Source: Desulfobacterales bacterium
GTDB lineage: Bacteria; Desulfobacterota; Desulfobacteria; Desulfobacterales; UBA11574
Assembly (NCBI GenBank): GCA_022340885.1
Contig: JAJDND010000195.1
Span: 1 to 64,000, forward strand
Direction of reading: 5' to 3'
Length of the DNA stretch: 64,000 bases
Shown here one piece after another: positions 19,870 to 30,901 of this stretch. The notes under the pieces were generated by a model. That model saw nothing but the letters and a program-made list of their open reading frames with translations, was not told the DNA's origin and made no database searches. Made by a program: the position numbers and the translations under genes. Numbering within the stretch: position 1 is the stretch's first letter; the number at the start of each line of letters is the position of its first letter.

Positions 19870-20949
19870 ATGAACACCGATTATCGAAATATTAAGGTTT
19901 TGATTATTGATGATGATCAAAGAATTCTCGATTTTTTATGTACAATTTTGAAGCGGTATGAATTTGATTTGTATACGGCCTCTGACGGTGAGAAAGGCAT
20001 TGAACTGTTCAAGAAGGAGAATCCGTCCATTATCCTTACGGACATCAACATGCCTGAAATAACCGGTATTGAAATTCTAAAAATCATCAAAAAAATCTCT
20101 CCCATCACCCAGGTCATTGTATTTTCCGGCGTCGGAACGACGACGGATGTCATAGAAGCACTTCGATTGGGTGCATCCGATTATCTCGTGAAGCCGTTTA
20201 ATATAGACCTTCTTATTCATACGCTCAGCCGATGCGCCGAAAGACATGAGCTGATTATGGAAAGAATCGAAAGAAAGGATACGCTCGAAAGGGAGGTCAG
20301 GGAAAGAACTGCGGCGCTAACCCTTACGTTTTATGAAACCATTAAGGCATTGGGGCTTCTTACCGAAAAGCGAGATCCTTATACTGCAGGGCACCAGCAA
20401 AGGGTGGCTTTGCTGGCGACGGGAATCGGCCGGAAATTGGGTTTAACGCAGAAAGAAATCGAAATCATCAATGTGGCAGGGCTGTTGCATGATATCGGGA
20501 AGGTGGCTGTTCCTACGGAGTTACTGGTCAAGCCTTCAAAATTAATGACGCCGGAGATCCAACTGATGAAATTACACCCGGAGATCGGCTACGATATTAT
20601 TAAGGATATTCCATTTGTTGAATCTCTCGGCAAAGATGTTTCCAGGATCGTGCTGCAACACCACGAGCGGCTGGATGGTACCGGATACCCCAAAGGGTTG
20701 ACAGACGATGAATTGGAATTGGAATCAAAAATATTAAGCGTATCCGATGTCGTGGAAGCGATGTCTTCTCATCGACCCTACAGGGCTGCTTTCGACATGG
20801 CCACCACAAAAGCTGAGCTTATCGATAAAAAAGGTATTGCTTATTGTTTGGAGTGTGTTGATGCCTGTCTCGAGTTAATAGCGGAAAACAACGATAATGC
20901 CCAAAGGTTGTTTGCTTCTCTGGCTTTAAGTAATCGACCGCCTGTTTAA
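19870..20949 (+). CDS. Response regulator with HD-GYP domain
   Basis: Receiver (VLIIDDDQRI..LTDINMPEITGIE..VKPF) plus HDIGK and HHERLDGTGYPKGL. Confidence 0.93.
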   Translation: MNTDYRNIKVLIIDDDQRILDFLCTILKRYEFDLYTASDGEKGIELFKKENPSIILTDINMPEITGIEILKIIKKISPITQVIVFSGVGTTTDVIEALRLGASDYLVKPFNIDLLIHTLSRCAERHELIMERIERKDTLEREVRERTAALTLTFYETIKALGLLTEKRDPYTAGHQQRVALLATGIGRKLGLTQKEIEIINVAGLLHDIGKVAVPTELLVKPSKLMTPEIQLMKLHPEIGYDIIKDIPFVESLGKDVSRIVLQHHERLDGTGYPKGLTDDELELESKILSVSDVVEAMSSHRPYRAAFDMATTKAELIDKKGIAYCLECVDACLELIAENNDNAQRLFASLALSNRPPV

Positions 20950-21118
20950 AATGATACGTAAATGGGTTAAATTATGTTAGGGGATTGATTGAATCGGCAC
21001 ATCGATGTTATAAAGGCACCATATATTTGGATGCCTTTCAAGAGTTAAAAGCGCGCCTTCCCGCAACACTCTCGCTTGCGAGGCGGGCGGGTCAGTGCTT
21101 TCAACGCTGAACCTGCAT

Positions 21119-21145
21119 CCGGGTGAAAAGCACCCGGTTTGTTTT
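21119..21145 (+). terminator. Rho-independent terminator candidate
   Basis: ccgggtg-aaaag-cacccgg followed by tttgtttt. Confidence 0.6.
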
Positions 21146-21201
21146 GCGAAAATCAAGGGGGCGGCGTCTACAGATAATTTCCGATGACTTAATACTGTTT
21201 A

Positions 21202-21420
21202 ATGGAGGAACGAATGCCAATTTATGAATATGAGTGTAAAGCCTGTTCTTTCAACTTTGAAGTGCTCCAAGTGTCTACCAGTGATCCGGCTCCGAAATGC
21301 CCGGAATGCCAATGCACGGATGTGTCGAAACTCATATCTACCGCCACCATGAGAAAGCGGGAAGAATATAACGGGGTGGGGGGTATATTTGATCCCCACA
21401 TCGGCCCGAAGTTTGGCTGA
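21202..21420 (+). CDS. FmdB-type zinc ribbon protein
   Basis: MPIYEYECKACSFNFEVLQ..PKCPECQCTDVSKLIS. Confidence 0.85.
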   Translation: MEERMPIYEYECKACSFNFEVLQVSTSDPAPKCPECQCTDVSKLISTATMRKREEYNGVGGIFDPHIGPKFG

Positions 21421-21480
21421 TCTAATACAGGGCCGATCCTTATTTCTTGAGAAAGTGCTTTTATTCGAGGAGTAAATGTA

Positions 21481-22791
21481 TTGAACATTCTGAGCCAAGT
21501 CTTAAAGCACGATGTATTTCCGGCGCTTGGTTGCACGGAACCCATTGCCGTTGCCTATGCTGCCGGCGCCGCCGGTGAACAGCTTGATGGGGAAATAACC
21601 GAGATACATATATCGGTGGATCCCGGTGTCTACAAAAACGGTTTTGCCGTAGCGATTCCAAATACCGGAGGAGAAAGGGGCAACTTGATCGCCGGTGTCC
21701 TCGGGGCGCTCATCCGGCGTCCAGAATTGAAGATGGAGGTCATGAGTTGCGTTACCGCAGACATCCTGAGCCGCGCGAAAACACTTATCCAAACAAACAG
21801 GGCGGATATCCGTTGTGACAGATCGAAGCGGCTTCTTTACATTGATGTTTTGCTTCGCACGGAAAATGACTCGGCCAGGGCGGTTATCGAGAGCAGTCAC
21901 ACCAATATCGTCAAACTGGAGCATAATAACCGCGAGATTTTCCGATCAGATGATGCCCTGTACGGCGCTGAGGATCAAGCGTTCAGGACGACGTTGAGAA
22001 ATGCAAGGATCGCCGCGCTAGTCGATATGGCGGGTCAGATAGAACCGCCGGATTACGACTATGTCAAGCGCGGGATCGACATGAACCTGCGCATCTGCAA
22101 AAAAGGCCGTTCATTGCGTAAAGTCGGTCATTTTATTTCCGAATTGGTTTTGAAAAAGCAACGGGAGGACAGCATATTTTCCTCATGTGAAGCCATGACT
22201 TCAGCGGCGGTAGACGCGAGAATGGCCGGCCTCAACCTGCCTGTGATGTCCAGCGGCGGCAGTGGAAATCAGGGAATTGTGGCGATTCTGGTTCCGTATT
22301 TCGTTGGCAGACACTATGATTTGGAAGAAGGAATCATTGTCCGAAGCATCGCTTTGTCGCACTTGATAAACAGTTACATCAAGTGCTTTACGGGAGATTT
22401 GTCTCCTTTGTGCGGGTGCGCCATTGCCGCAGGTGTCGGCGCGGCTGTCGCCATCGTTTATCAGCGGGCAGGCAAGGACATGCCGAAGATCACGCTGGCT
22501 GTGAACAATCTTATCAGCGACCTGGGCGGGATGCTTTGCGACGGTGCAAAGGAGGGCTGCGCCCTCAAAGTGGCAAGTTCTACAAACTCTGCGATACGCG
22601 CTGCACATATGGCGCTGAACAATCATGGCATCTCGCATGTAGAAGGGTATGTCGGACTGACGCCCGAAGACACGATCCGCAACCTGAGCCAAATCGGCGA
22701 CGTCGGCATGTCTCTGGCAAACGACACGATGCTCGATATCATGATAGAAAAATCTTCTGACCCGACCGATTCCGATTACATCATCTTCTGA
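21481..22791 (+). CDS. L-cysteine desulfidase / UPF0597 (YhaM-CyuA type) family protein
   Basis: HDVFPALGCTEPIAVAYAAG; PVMSSGGSGNQGIVA; LCGCAIAAGVGAAVAIVYQRAG; GGMLCDGAKEGCALKVASSTNSAIRAAHMAL; TTG start. Confidence 0.85.
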   Translation: MNILSQVLKHDVFPALGCTEPIAVAYAAGAAGEQLDGEITEIHISVDPGVYKNGFAVAIPNTGGERGNLIAGVLGALIRRPELKMEVMSCVTADILSRAKTLIQTNRADIRCDRSKRLLYIDVLLRTENDSARAVIESSHTNIVKLEHNNREIFRSDDALYGAEDQAFRTTLRNARIAALVDMAGQIEPPDYDYVKRGIDMNLRICKKGRSLRKVGHFISELVLKKQREDSIFSSCEAMTSAAVDARMAGLNLPVMSSGGSGNQGIVAILVPYFVGRHYDLEEGIIVRSIALSHLINSYIKCFTGDLSPLCGCAIAAGVGAAVAIVYQRAGKDMPKITLAVNNLISDLGGMLCDGAKEGCALKVASSTNSAIRAAHMALNNHGISHVEGYVGLTPEDTIRNLSQIGDVGMSLANDTMLDIMIEKSSDPTDSDYIIF

Positions 22792-23230
22792 CCACCAATA
22801 CAGGAATTTTTGTTTCTTTGTGGAGGATGCTGTAGGTAATGCTGCCGAATATCGCGGCAGCCAACGCACTTCTCCCATGAGAACCCATAACGATGAGATC
22901 CGCATTGTAACTCTCGGCTTGTTGTGTAATCTCTTCGGAAGGATGCCCTGAGGTTATCAAGATCTCTGCCCGGATACCTTTTTGATCGCATATTTTTTTA
23001 ACTTCTCTTGCATACGTCTCTGCAGCCTCTCTCAGATAGTCTTCTACCGGCTCTGTAATATGCCGGGCGTTTTCTTGGGCAGGAATTGTCTGGGCGATCA
23101 GTGTTCGTTTATCAACAATGCTCAGAACAATTATCGAGCACTTTAATTGTGCTGCAAGGTCAATGGCATACCTGGCTGCCTTTTGAGCGGTATCTGATCC
23201 ATCTGTCGGCACAAGAATCTTTGAAATCAT
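22781..23230 (-). CDS. Universal stress protein
   Basis: MISKILVPTDGSDTAQKAARYAIDLA; ADLIVMGSHGRSALAAAIFGSITYSILH; the start at 23230 has an aggag upstream. Confidence 0.88.
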   Translation of the reverse strand: MISKILVPTDGSDTAQKAARYAIDLAAQLKCSIIVLSIVDKRTLIAQTIPAQENARHITEPVEDYLREAAETYAREVKKICDQKGIRAEILITSGHPSEEITQQAESYNADLIVMGSHGRSALAAAIFGSITYSILHKETKIPVLVVRR

Positions 23231-23451
23231 AGGTTCTCCTTTAACATTAGAAATAAAAAGTCTTTTCGGAAAATCCGGCATTGATTTCAAGACGCTTTAT
23301 TTCGTTTTGAAAAACCAGGTCCTTTGGGCCAAGCCCGCCCCGCAATGAGGGAGTCAGAGTCCTTTGGCCCTGAAACATTCCCCGTTTGATTTCCTTCAGT
23401 GATCAATCCAGCCGCCGGGCGCCGGGATGTCTGATTTACTGAACTTCACGG

Positions 23452-24866
<1,415 letters not shown>

Positions 24867-25087
24867 TCAATCGAAATTATACACTTCTTTTGCGAAAGGC
24901 AGTAAACCGGCCTGCTCCAAATTGACCAATGGGGCCAGGAATGACACTTGAATGACACCGGGCAAACGCCCGATCTCGATTGCACCCGTTACGTCGCAAG
25001 CAGCCTTGTCGATGGGGAAGGCTTTTTTGAGTTCATGAAAACTTCGCTATCCGACAAATCTGCCACACATAAAAACCTCGATCGGGA

Positions 25088-25369
25088 CTACGAATAGGTG
25101 ACCTGCTCCACGTCCTCGCTGAACCACACCTCTGGTTTTCCGATCACTCCAATTTTTTCCATAAGTGAGGGTACAGCTTTCGCAAAATCTTTTGCTCCCT
25201 TCATGTTTTTAAACTGATGCACTGCAATGATGTCATTGGGGTTAGATTCTTCTCGATGGACACTGGCATAAGTGATGCCATGTTGCTTGCGAAGCCAATC
25301 CGCATCATCATAGCCGCGTTTCCATCTGGTATAGTCTTCTACCTTGTGTCTTATGATCAGAGTCGCCAT
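25088..25369 (-). CDS. Small protein, ABM/cyclase-like (dimeric alpha-beta barrel) candidate
   Basis: 93 aa; MATLIIRHKVEDYTRWKRGYD..HQFKNMKGAKDFAKA pattern. Confidence 0.5.
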   Translation of the reverse strand: MATLIIRHKVEDYTRWKRGYDDADWLRKQHGITYASVHREESNPNDIIAVHQFKNMKGAKDFAKAVPSLMEKIGVIGKPEVWFSEDVEQVTYS

Positions 25370-25860
25370 TTTTTGTTACCTCCTGACATATATCGTTTAA
25401 GCGAAGATTTGGTGAAATTTCACCTTTTCATCGTGTATGGGTTTGAATGGTACAGTCCGGACCAGCGGTCTGTAGTACCCGATCGAAGTGTGTTTCTACT
25501 CGGCAGACGCTTCAAAAAACATGGTGAGGGTTACAATCTGCTAAAGACATGCAGCATGCAGGTCATATCCCCGGCGATGCGGGTGAGTTGGTATCCTATC
25601 TGGTTATTTTTTCCCCTTAATATGGAAAATTTTGCTCCGGCTTCTTACCGATTTAAAACCAAGCTAAAAATAACATAGATATAGAATTACCCAAGTCAAG
25701 CGGAAAGGTGGCATATCATGGCAGATTAAATCAGGGGAGAAAGATATGCTATACATGAAGGTATCTTGCCGAGATGCGAAAACCGCCTAGTTGTTTTTAT
25801 CTTTTAACATATAGGATTCTTTATTGTTGAGATGGATTCCATATTTTAGCCAATTATCAT

Positions 25861-25894
25861 TCGGACGAAAAGACTTTTTTTTGAGATAACTTCT
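25861..25894. repeat. Fragment of the MITE-like repeat, copy C (right end only)
   Basis: tcggacgaaaagacttttttttgagataacttct matches the right end of copies A and B apart from two extra T and gg to aa. Confidence 0.65.
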
Positions 25895-26843
25895 AGTATC
25901 CGGTTTGCATATCGACGAGATTGATCATCTCACCCTGTCCCGACAGATAAACATTCAAGTTGTGCGTGATGATCTGAATGGCCCGAGCCATGTATTGAGG
26001 TGACAAGCCGCTGATGTGCGGTGTCAGAATGACATTGTCCAGTTCCCACAGAGGGCTTTCCGGGGGAAGGGGTTCAGTATAGTAGACATCGCTGACCATG
26101 GCCCTGATTTTTTTATTGCGCAGCGCTTCAATCAAATCGTCCTCATTGACGGTCGGGCCGCGACCGATATTGATAAAGCAGGCCGTAGGCTTCATCTGGT
26201 CGAAAAACCGCCGGTCGATCAGCTTTTCCGTTCCCTCTGTATAGGGCAGCAGATTGATGATGTAATCACTGCGTCGAAAAACAGCGGTCATATCATTCGG
26301 AGCATAAACCGCTTCTACGTGGTCGACTGGTCCGGGGATGCGCTTGACCCCGATCACATGCATGCCCATGAAGGCGGCTTTTTTGGCGATCTCTGCGCCG
26401 ATGGCGCCCAACCCGATAATCCCCACGGTGGCGCCGTGGATCTCTTCTTGCGGCACCGACCTTTCCCATTTTTTCTGCAGCTGATTGCGGAGCAGCAGAT
26501 GAATGCCGCGGGCCAGGTTGATCATCGCCGCAACGGCATATTCGGCCATATGGATCTTGTGGATGCCCCGTCCGTTGGTCAGTATAATGCCCCGGCGTCC
26601 GATTTCGCCCAGGTCCATAAAGTCGACCCCCGCAGTAATGGCCTGAATCCATTTTAATTTCGGCGCCGCGTCGATCATTTTACGGTCGCACTGTAAAAAG
26701 GGCAGTAAAATTTCCGTCTCTTTCAGCAGCGCAGGCAGCTTTTCCGAATCTGTGCAGCGAACCCAGTCCAACTGCGGATAATTTTGCTGCAGCCGGTGAA
26801 AATACGGGTCCGGCAGTTCGAAATTGATCAGTGCACGCTTCAT
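25893..26843 (-). CDS. D-2-hydroxyacid dehydrogenase (NAD-dependent)
   Basis: GATVGIIGLGAIGAEIAKKAAFMGMHVIGVKR; FINIGRGPTVNEDDLIEAL; PPESPLWELDNVILTPHISG. Confidence 0.9.
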   Translation of the reverse strand: MKRALINFELPDPYFHRLQQNYPQLDWVRCTDSEKLPALLKETEILLPFLQCDRKMIDAAPKLKWIQAITAGVDFMDLGEIGRRGIILTNGRGIHKIHMAEYAVAAMINLARGIHLLLRNQLQKKWERSVPQEEIHGATVGIIGLGAIGAEIAKKAAFMGMHVIGVKRIPGPVDHVEAVYAPNDMTAVFRRSDYIINLLPYTEGTEKLIDRRFFDQMKPTACFINIGRGPTVNEDDLIEALRNKKIRAMVSDVYYTEPLPPESPLWELDNVILTPHISGLSPQYMARAIQIITHNLNVYLSGQGEMINLVDMQTGY

Positions 26844-26935
26844 TGGCTCATCCTATTCAAGATTTCACACCATTTAGGCACAGAGCGCCTATTTTTGGAT
26901 GGCATCCTTTTGCGGGTCCTTGCCGTCGCAGCATC

Positions 26936-27703
26936 TTAGGATTTATGCTTTGAAAGCATCAGGGCCTTGGAAGGATTGGCCTCGATGGGCGTGATATTCT
27001 TCGAATCATCAAAGGTGATGACCCGACCTTCGGTGTTGACCAGCCGGTTGTCGTCGGTTATGATCAGCCCCAACTGGGCCATGATATCCCGTTTATACTG
27101 ATACTGCATCCTAAGCTTCTGCAGTCGGTATTTCATGAACAGCCAGACCAGTCCGAAAAATGTGCCGATCCCTAAAAGGATCAGCAGGCCGATTTTGGTA
27201 TGGCTGATTACGGCGCCGCCGGCTCGTCCCAGAAATTCAAAAAAAACATTCATTTTGGGGAAAAAGATCGCACCTGTCATCAGAAATAGCAGGCCGGCAA
27301 GAAACGGGATCTGCTGCATAATGTTCAGGGAGCTTTTGAATTTGCCCATGTATTTGGCATCGGCGCTGGTCTTACCTTCATTTTGGGAAATTTTCGAATC
27401 GGTTTTGCCGCTCCGGAGGCTGTCGCCGAAGATGTAGATATTAAAGGCTGTCACAAATACGCCCAGTAAAAACGTGACACCGACGGGGATCACGAAGGCG
27501 GCGACATAATAAGCCTCCCATGGAAAAGGAATGTTGATGGGTTCCAGCTGGCACAGAAAACAGAATAAAAAGATCAAGACTTCCAGGATAAAAATGAATA
27601 AAATATAAGCCTTAAAGAAACGTTTAAGTTCTGCTTTGTTAAACAGTGTCGCCACACCGCAAATTTTAGAGTCTTTGGTTTCGGATGTGTTCTCTTCGGT
27701 CAT
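26936..27703 (-). CDS. Hypothetical membrane protein
   Basis: About four hydrophobic segments; no recognised family. Confidence 0.6.
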   Translation of the reverse strand: MTEENTSETKDSKICGVATLFNKAELKRFFKAYILFIFILEVLIFLFCFLCQLEPINIPFPWEAYYVAAFVIPVGVTFLLGVFVTAFNIYIFGDSLRSGKTDSKISQNEGKTSADAKYMGKFKSSLNIMQQIPFLAGLLFLMTGAIFFPKMNVFFEFLGRAGGAVISHTKIGLLILLGIGTFFGLVWLFMKYRLQKLRMQYQYKRDIMAQLGLIITDDNRLVNTEGRVITFDDSKNITPIEANPSKALMLSKHKS

Positions 27704-27955
27704 TTTCTTTTTGCCTTTATGAACGTTCCAAATTTAAGTACGGATATAGAAGATTTGTCATCTAATTTGGCCAACATCTCTGAAGTTTTATCTCTGTCCT
27801 TTCCTCTCCGAATATAATCGACGCTGTTTTCCTTTCTTTTAGGCCAGGGTGGAAAGTTAAACATCATCATTTCCTCACAATGTCCTGAATGACCAAATGA
27901 AAATATGCATCGTGATTTCCATTCCCGACATCAAGAAAAGAAAGCGCTTAATTAT

Positions 27956-28339
27956 TCAATGTACTCTGTCAAACTTTTCCAGTTCCTCCTGGCATTTCCG
28001 GCACCGAACGGCAGCCGGCATCACCTCTAGTCGAGCCCCTCCAATCCATCCACCACAATCCATGCAGTGCCCGTAGGCTCCTGACTCAATCCGCGTTAGC
28101 GCTTGCTCGATTTTTTCCAGTTCCCGGTATTTGTGCTCTATAAACGAGAAAACCGTTTCTTCTTTTAGCTCAGCCAGTGCATAGTCAACCTGATCACAAA
28201 CCATTTGAAGGAAATCATGGTATTCTTCGCTGGCGTCATGTTTCAGATCATCCATGATTTCATCCCAGGTCTCCTCTTTTTGTCTGAGCAATTTATCCTT
28301 AAAATTTTCAAGTTCCTTATCTGTGAGAGATTTTGGCAT
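27956..28339 (-). CDS. DksA/TraR-family zinc-finger protein
   Basis: ALTRIESGAYGHCMDCGGWIGGARLEVMPAAVRCRKCQEELE. Confidence 0.85.
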   Translation of the reverse strand: MPKSLTDKELENFKDKLLRQKEETWDEIMDDLKHDASEEYHDFLQMVCDQVDYALAELKEETVFSFIEHKYRELEKIEQALTRIESGAYGHCMDCGGWIGGARLEVMPAAVRCRKCQEELEKFDRVH

Positions 28340-28812
28340 TCTTTACCTCCGGTAGCATATATGGTTTCTTAAGCTTCATTAATGAAGCAGCCGCGATTGT
28401 CCATTGCCTGATCTTTTTTCGATTTTCTGACCTCAAGGCCTTTATGCCATAGGCTGATCTTTAAAAATAATTATAGAAGCCGTTTCCCTCTATCCGGGAA
28501 GCTTCGCAATCGTTGTATTTATCATCATCATAGACATAACAGCAGTCGATTGGAAGGAGAGTTCATCCGATTTTTCTGTAGGACAATTCAGCTATATTCT
28601 GTCGGTATTTGTCCTGCAAATTTCCGACATTAAGGTTTAAAAGGTTGGATTCGATCAGAATTCTTCATTAAATAAGTGAACAGGCCATTCTTAGGAAATC
28701 GTTAATTGAGATTATCCACCTTGTCGGATCGTCTTGTCCCGTCGTAGCTCGGAGAGCGAAGTCGGAAGCTGAAAGCGAAGCCTGATCCGCTCTTTTTAAA
28801 AACCGCTGTTCG

Positions 28813-29469
28813 TCACTTTTTGCAGCTAATAGAAATGCCCTCCGGGCTCGAGTTGTCTATTCTGGTCTCAAAATCAGGCAGGCTTCCCACATAATCAAGA
28901 AACGCTTTGATTCCGCTGTCTCCTGTCCAGGAAACATTATGTGCGGTAAAACAGCCGCCGACTTTAAGTTTGGGAGCCAAGGCCATAAAATAGTTTTTAT
29001 ACCCGTCTTTGTCCGCATCGGAAAAAATAAAATCAAACGGACCTTTCAATTTTTCAACCAGGTCATGGGCATCGGCGAGCCGTGCATCGATATATTCTGA
29101 CAGTCCGGCTTCTTTAAAATTTTCCAGAGCCTTTTTATAGCGGTCTTCATTTATTTCTATGGTAATGAGCTTCCCATTGGTTTTGGTTAATGCCCAAGCC
29201 ATCCAAATCGCCGAGTAGCCGGTGGAAGTGCCGATCTCAAGGGCTTTTTTATAATTATTCCGAATAATGAGATCATATAAGACCTTACCGTCAACTTCAG
29301 GGACATTCCAGTCTACCCATTGCCCGTTATGGCTTTCTAAAAAACCTTTTACTTTAGAATCAAGATCCATATTGAATTTTGCTGCTTCACTATGCGATGC
29401 ATTTAATAAAAGACCTGCTGAGAACATAAGAGAAATGAAAAAAATTCCGATGCTAAATTTTCTTTTCAT
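28813..29469 (-). CDS. Exported class I SAM O-methyltransferase
   Basis: Signal peptide; ALEIGTSTGYSAIWMAWAL; ITIEINEDRYKKA; FDFIFSDADKDGYKNYF. Confidence 0.85.
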   Translation of the reverse strand: MKRKFSIGIFFISLMFSAGLLLNASHSEAAKFNMDLDSKVKGFLESHNGQWVDWNVPEVDGKVLYDLIIRNNYKKALEIGTSTGYSAIWMAWALTKTNGKLITIEINEDRYKKALENFKEAGLSEYIDARLADAHDLVEKLKGPFDFIFSDADKDGYKNYFMALAPKLKVGGCFTAHNVSWTGDSGIKAFLDYVGSLPDFETRIDNSSPEGISISCKK

Positions 29470-29759
29470 TGGATTCCCGATTTAAGTTGGCAGTTTTGTT
29501 CATTAGGTCTATATTCAGAACAAAATGCAGAATTAAGTGGATTACACTGAATTTCATTTTTGACATATCTTAAAAATATAACCCGGTCGATCGATTTTTA
29601 AAAAGTCGTTAATATAAAGTTTGTTGCGTTGTCAAGCAGAATGTGGCACAATGTGGCAGCTATGCGGGTTTCCTGATAGATATTTGTAATGATCATTCGA
29701 AATGAGATAAATACACATCATAAAGAATCAATAAAGGATGTACCGAAAAGGATGCACCG

Positions 29760-30842
29760 ATGAAAGAGGACAAAGACAACACAGAGAGCCAGGAAGCTCA
29801 AGTGACGGGATTGTCACAAAAAAGAAATGCGGTCTACAAGCCTTTGGACTTGGCGATGGCGAAAAAAGGGTTCGATATCGGTAAACGCTCGATCTTGGCT
29901 GAAAAGAGCGCACCTTTTCGTCAGAGTTATCTTGAGGAACTGAAACGAGATCTGGATGAAATCACCGAGGAAATCATCAAAACCGAATCCTTGAAGGGTA
30001 TTCTCCCGATGCTTACCACTAAATATGCCATCGAACGGAATATTCTGGCCCATGAGCGCAATCTGATGTCTGAAGAACAGTCGTTGCTGTCAGAAAAACG
30101 GAGCCGATTGTCCCAGGAACGCACGGAATTGTCGGAAATCCGGAGCGGACTTTCCCGGATTCGAACGCAGGCGTCGCAGCGCAGTACTTTCCTTTCCGAA
30201 AAGAGAAGCCTCATGTCTCAGCAACGTACCTTTCTGGCCAAGGCCCGTACCGAATTGGCTTTCATTCGCACCGGCGTCGCACTGGTTGCCTTGGCAAGCG
30301 GCCTCATGCGGTATTTCGGATTTAACTGGTGGACGGTTATTGACGTTTCCATTGCGGTGATTGGATCGGTAATGGTCATCAGCGGCATTTACTATTACCT
30401 ACCCACGCGAAAAAAGGAAGGTAGCCTCATAGATGTTATGCGGCAAAAGGAAGATGAGTTGATGCATCGCAAACCTCGAATCATGGTGTTGGATGATGAT
30501 GTCTCGGTGTGTGACAGCCTCAAAATTTATCTTGGCAAGGCAAAATGGGAGGTCGAGGCCTTCACGAGCCCGTATGTTGCCCGCCATCGTCTGGAAGCTG
30601 CTCAATTCGATGTCGTGATCACTGATTTTCTGATGGAAGAAATGACCGGCACGGAATTTTTGCGTCACATCCGGCGGCTGTCGCCCGGAACTCATGTGAT
30701 TCTGATAAGCCGCATGGAAATGATGGATGAATTTGTTAAGAGCGTTAAGGGCGAACTTTTCGACCACCATCCCAAGCCGGTCAACGTGAAGAGATTGAAG
30801 GAAAGCGTCCATCGCGCACTTGAAGAAAGAATGGTGATTTAA
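29760..30842 (+). CDS. Heptad-repeat/DUF202 membrane protein with C-terminal response-regulator receiver domain
   Basis: Repeated [L/M]SxxR[S/T]x heptads leading into FLAKARTELAFIRTGVALVALASGL; C-terminal IMVLDDDVSVCDSL..VVITDFLMEEMTG..HPKPVN. Confidence 0.8.
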   Translation: MKEDKDNTESQEAQVTGLSQKRNAVYKPLDLAMAKKGFDIGKRSILAEKSAPFRQSYLEELKRDLDEITEEIIKTESLKGILPMLTTKYAIERNILAHERNLMSEEQSLLSEKRSRLSQERTELSEIRSGLSRIRTQASQRSTFLSEKRSLMSQQRTFLAKARTELAFIRTGVALVALASGLMRYFGFNWWTVIDVSIAVIGSVMVISGIYYYLPTRKKEGSLIDVMRQKEDELMHRKPRIMVLDDDVSVCDSLKIYLGKAKWEVEAFTSPYVARHRLEAAQFDVVITDFLMEEMTGTEFLRHIRRLSPGTHVILISRMEMMDEFVKSVKGELFDHHPKPVNVKRLKESVHRALEERMVI

Positions 30843-30901
30843 TGCCATGTGTTTGCATGTTTTCTTGAAAGCCATGGTACAACCAAGATTAGGAGATCAG
30901 C

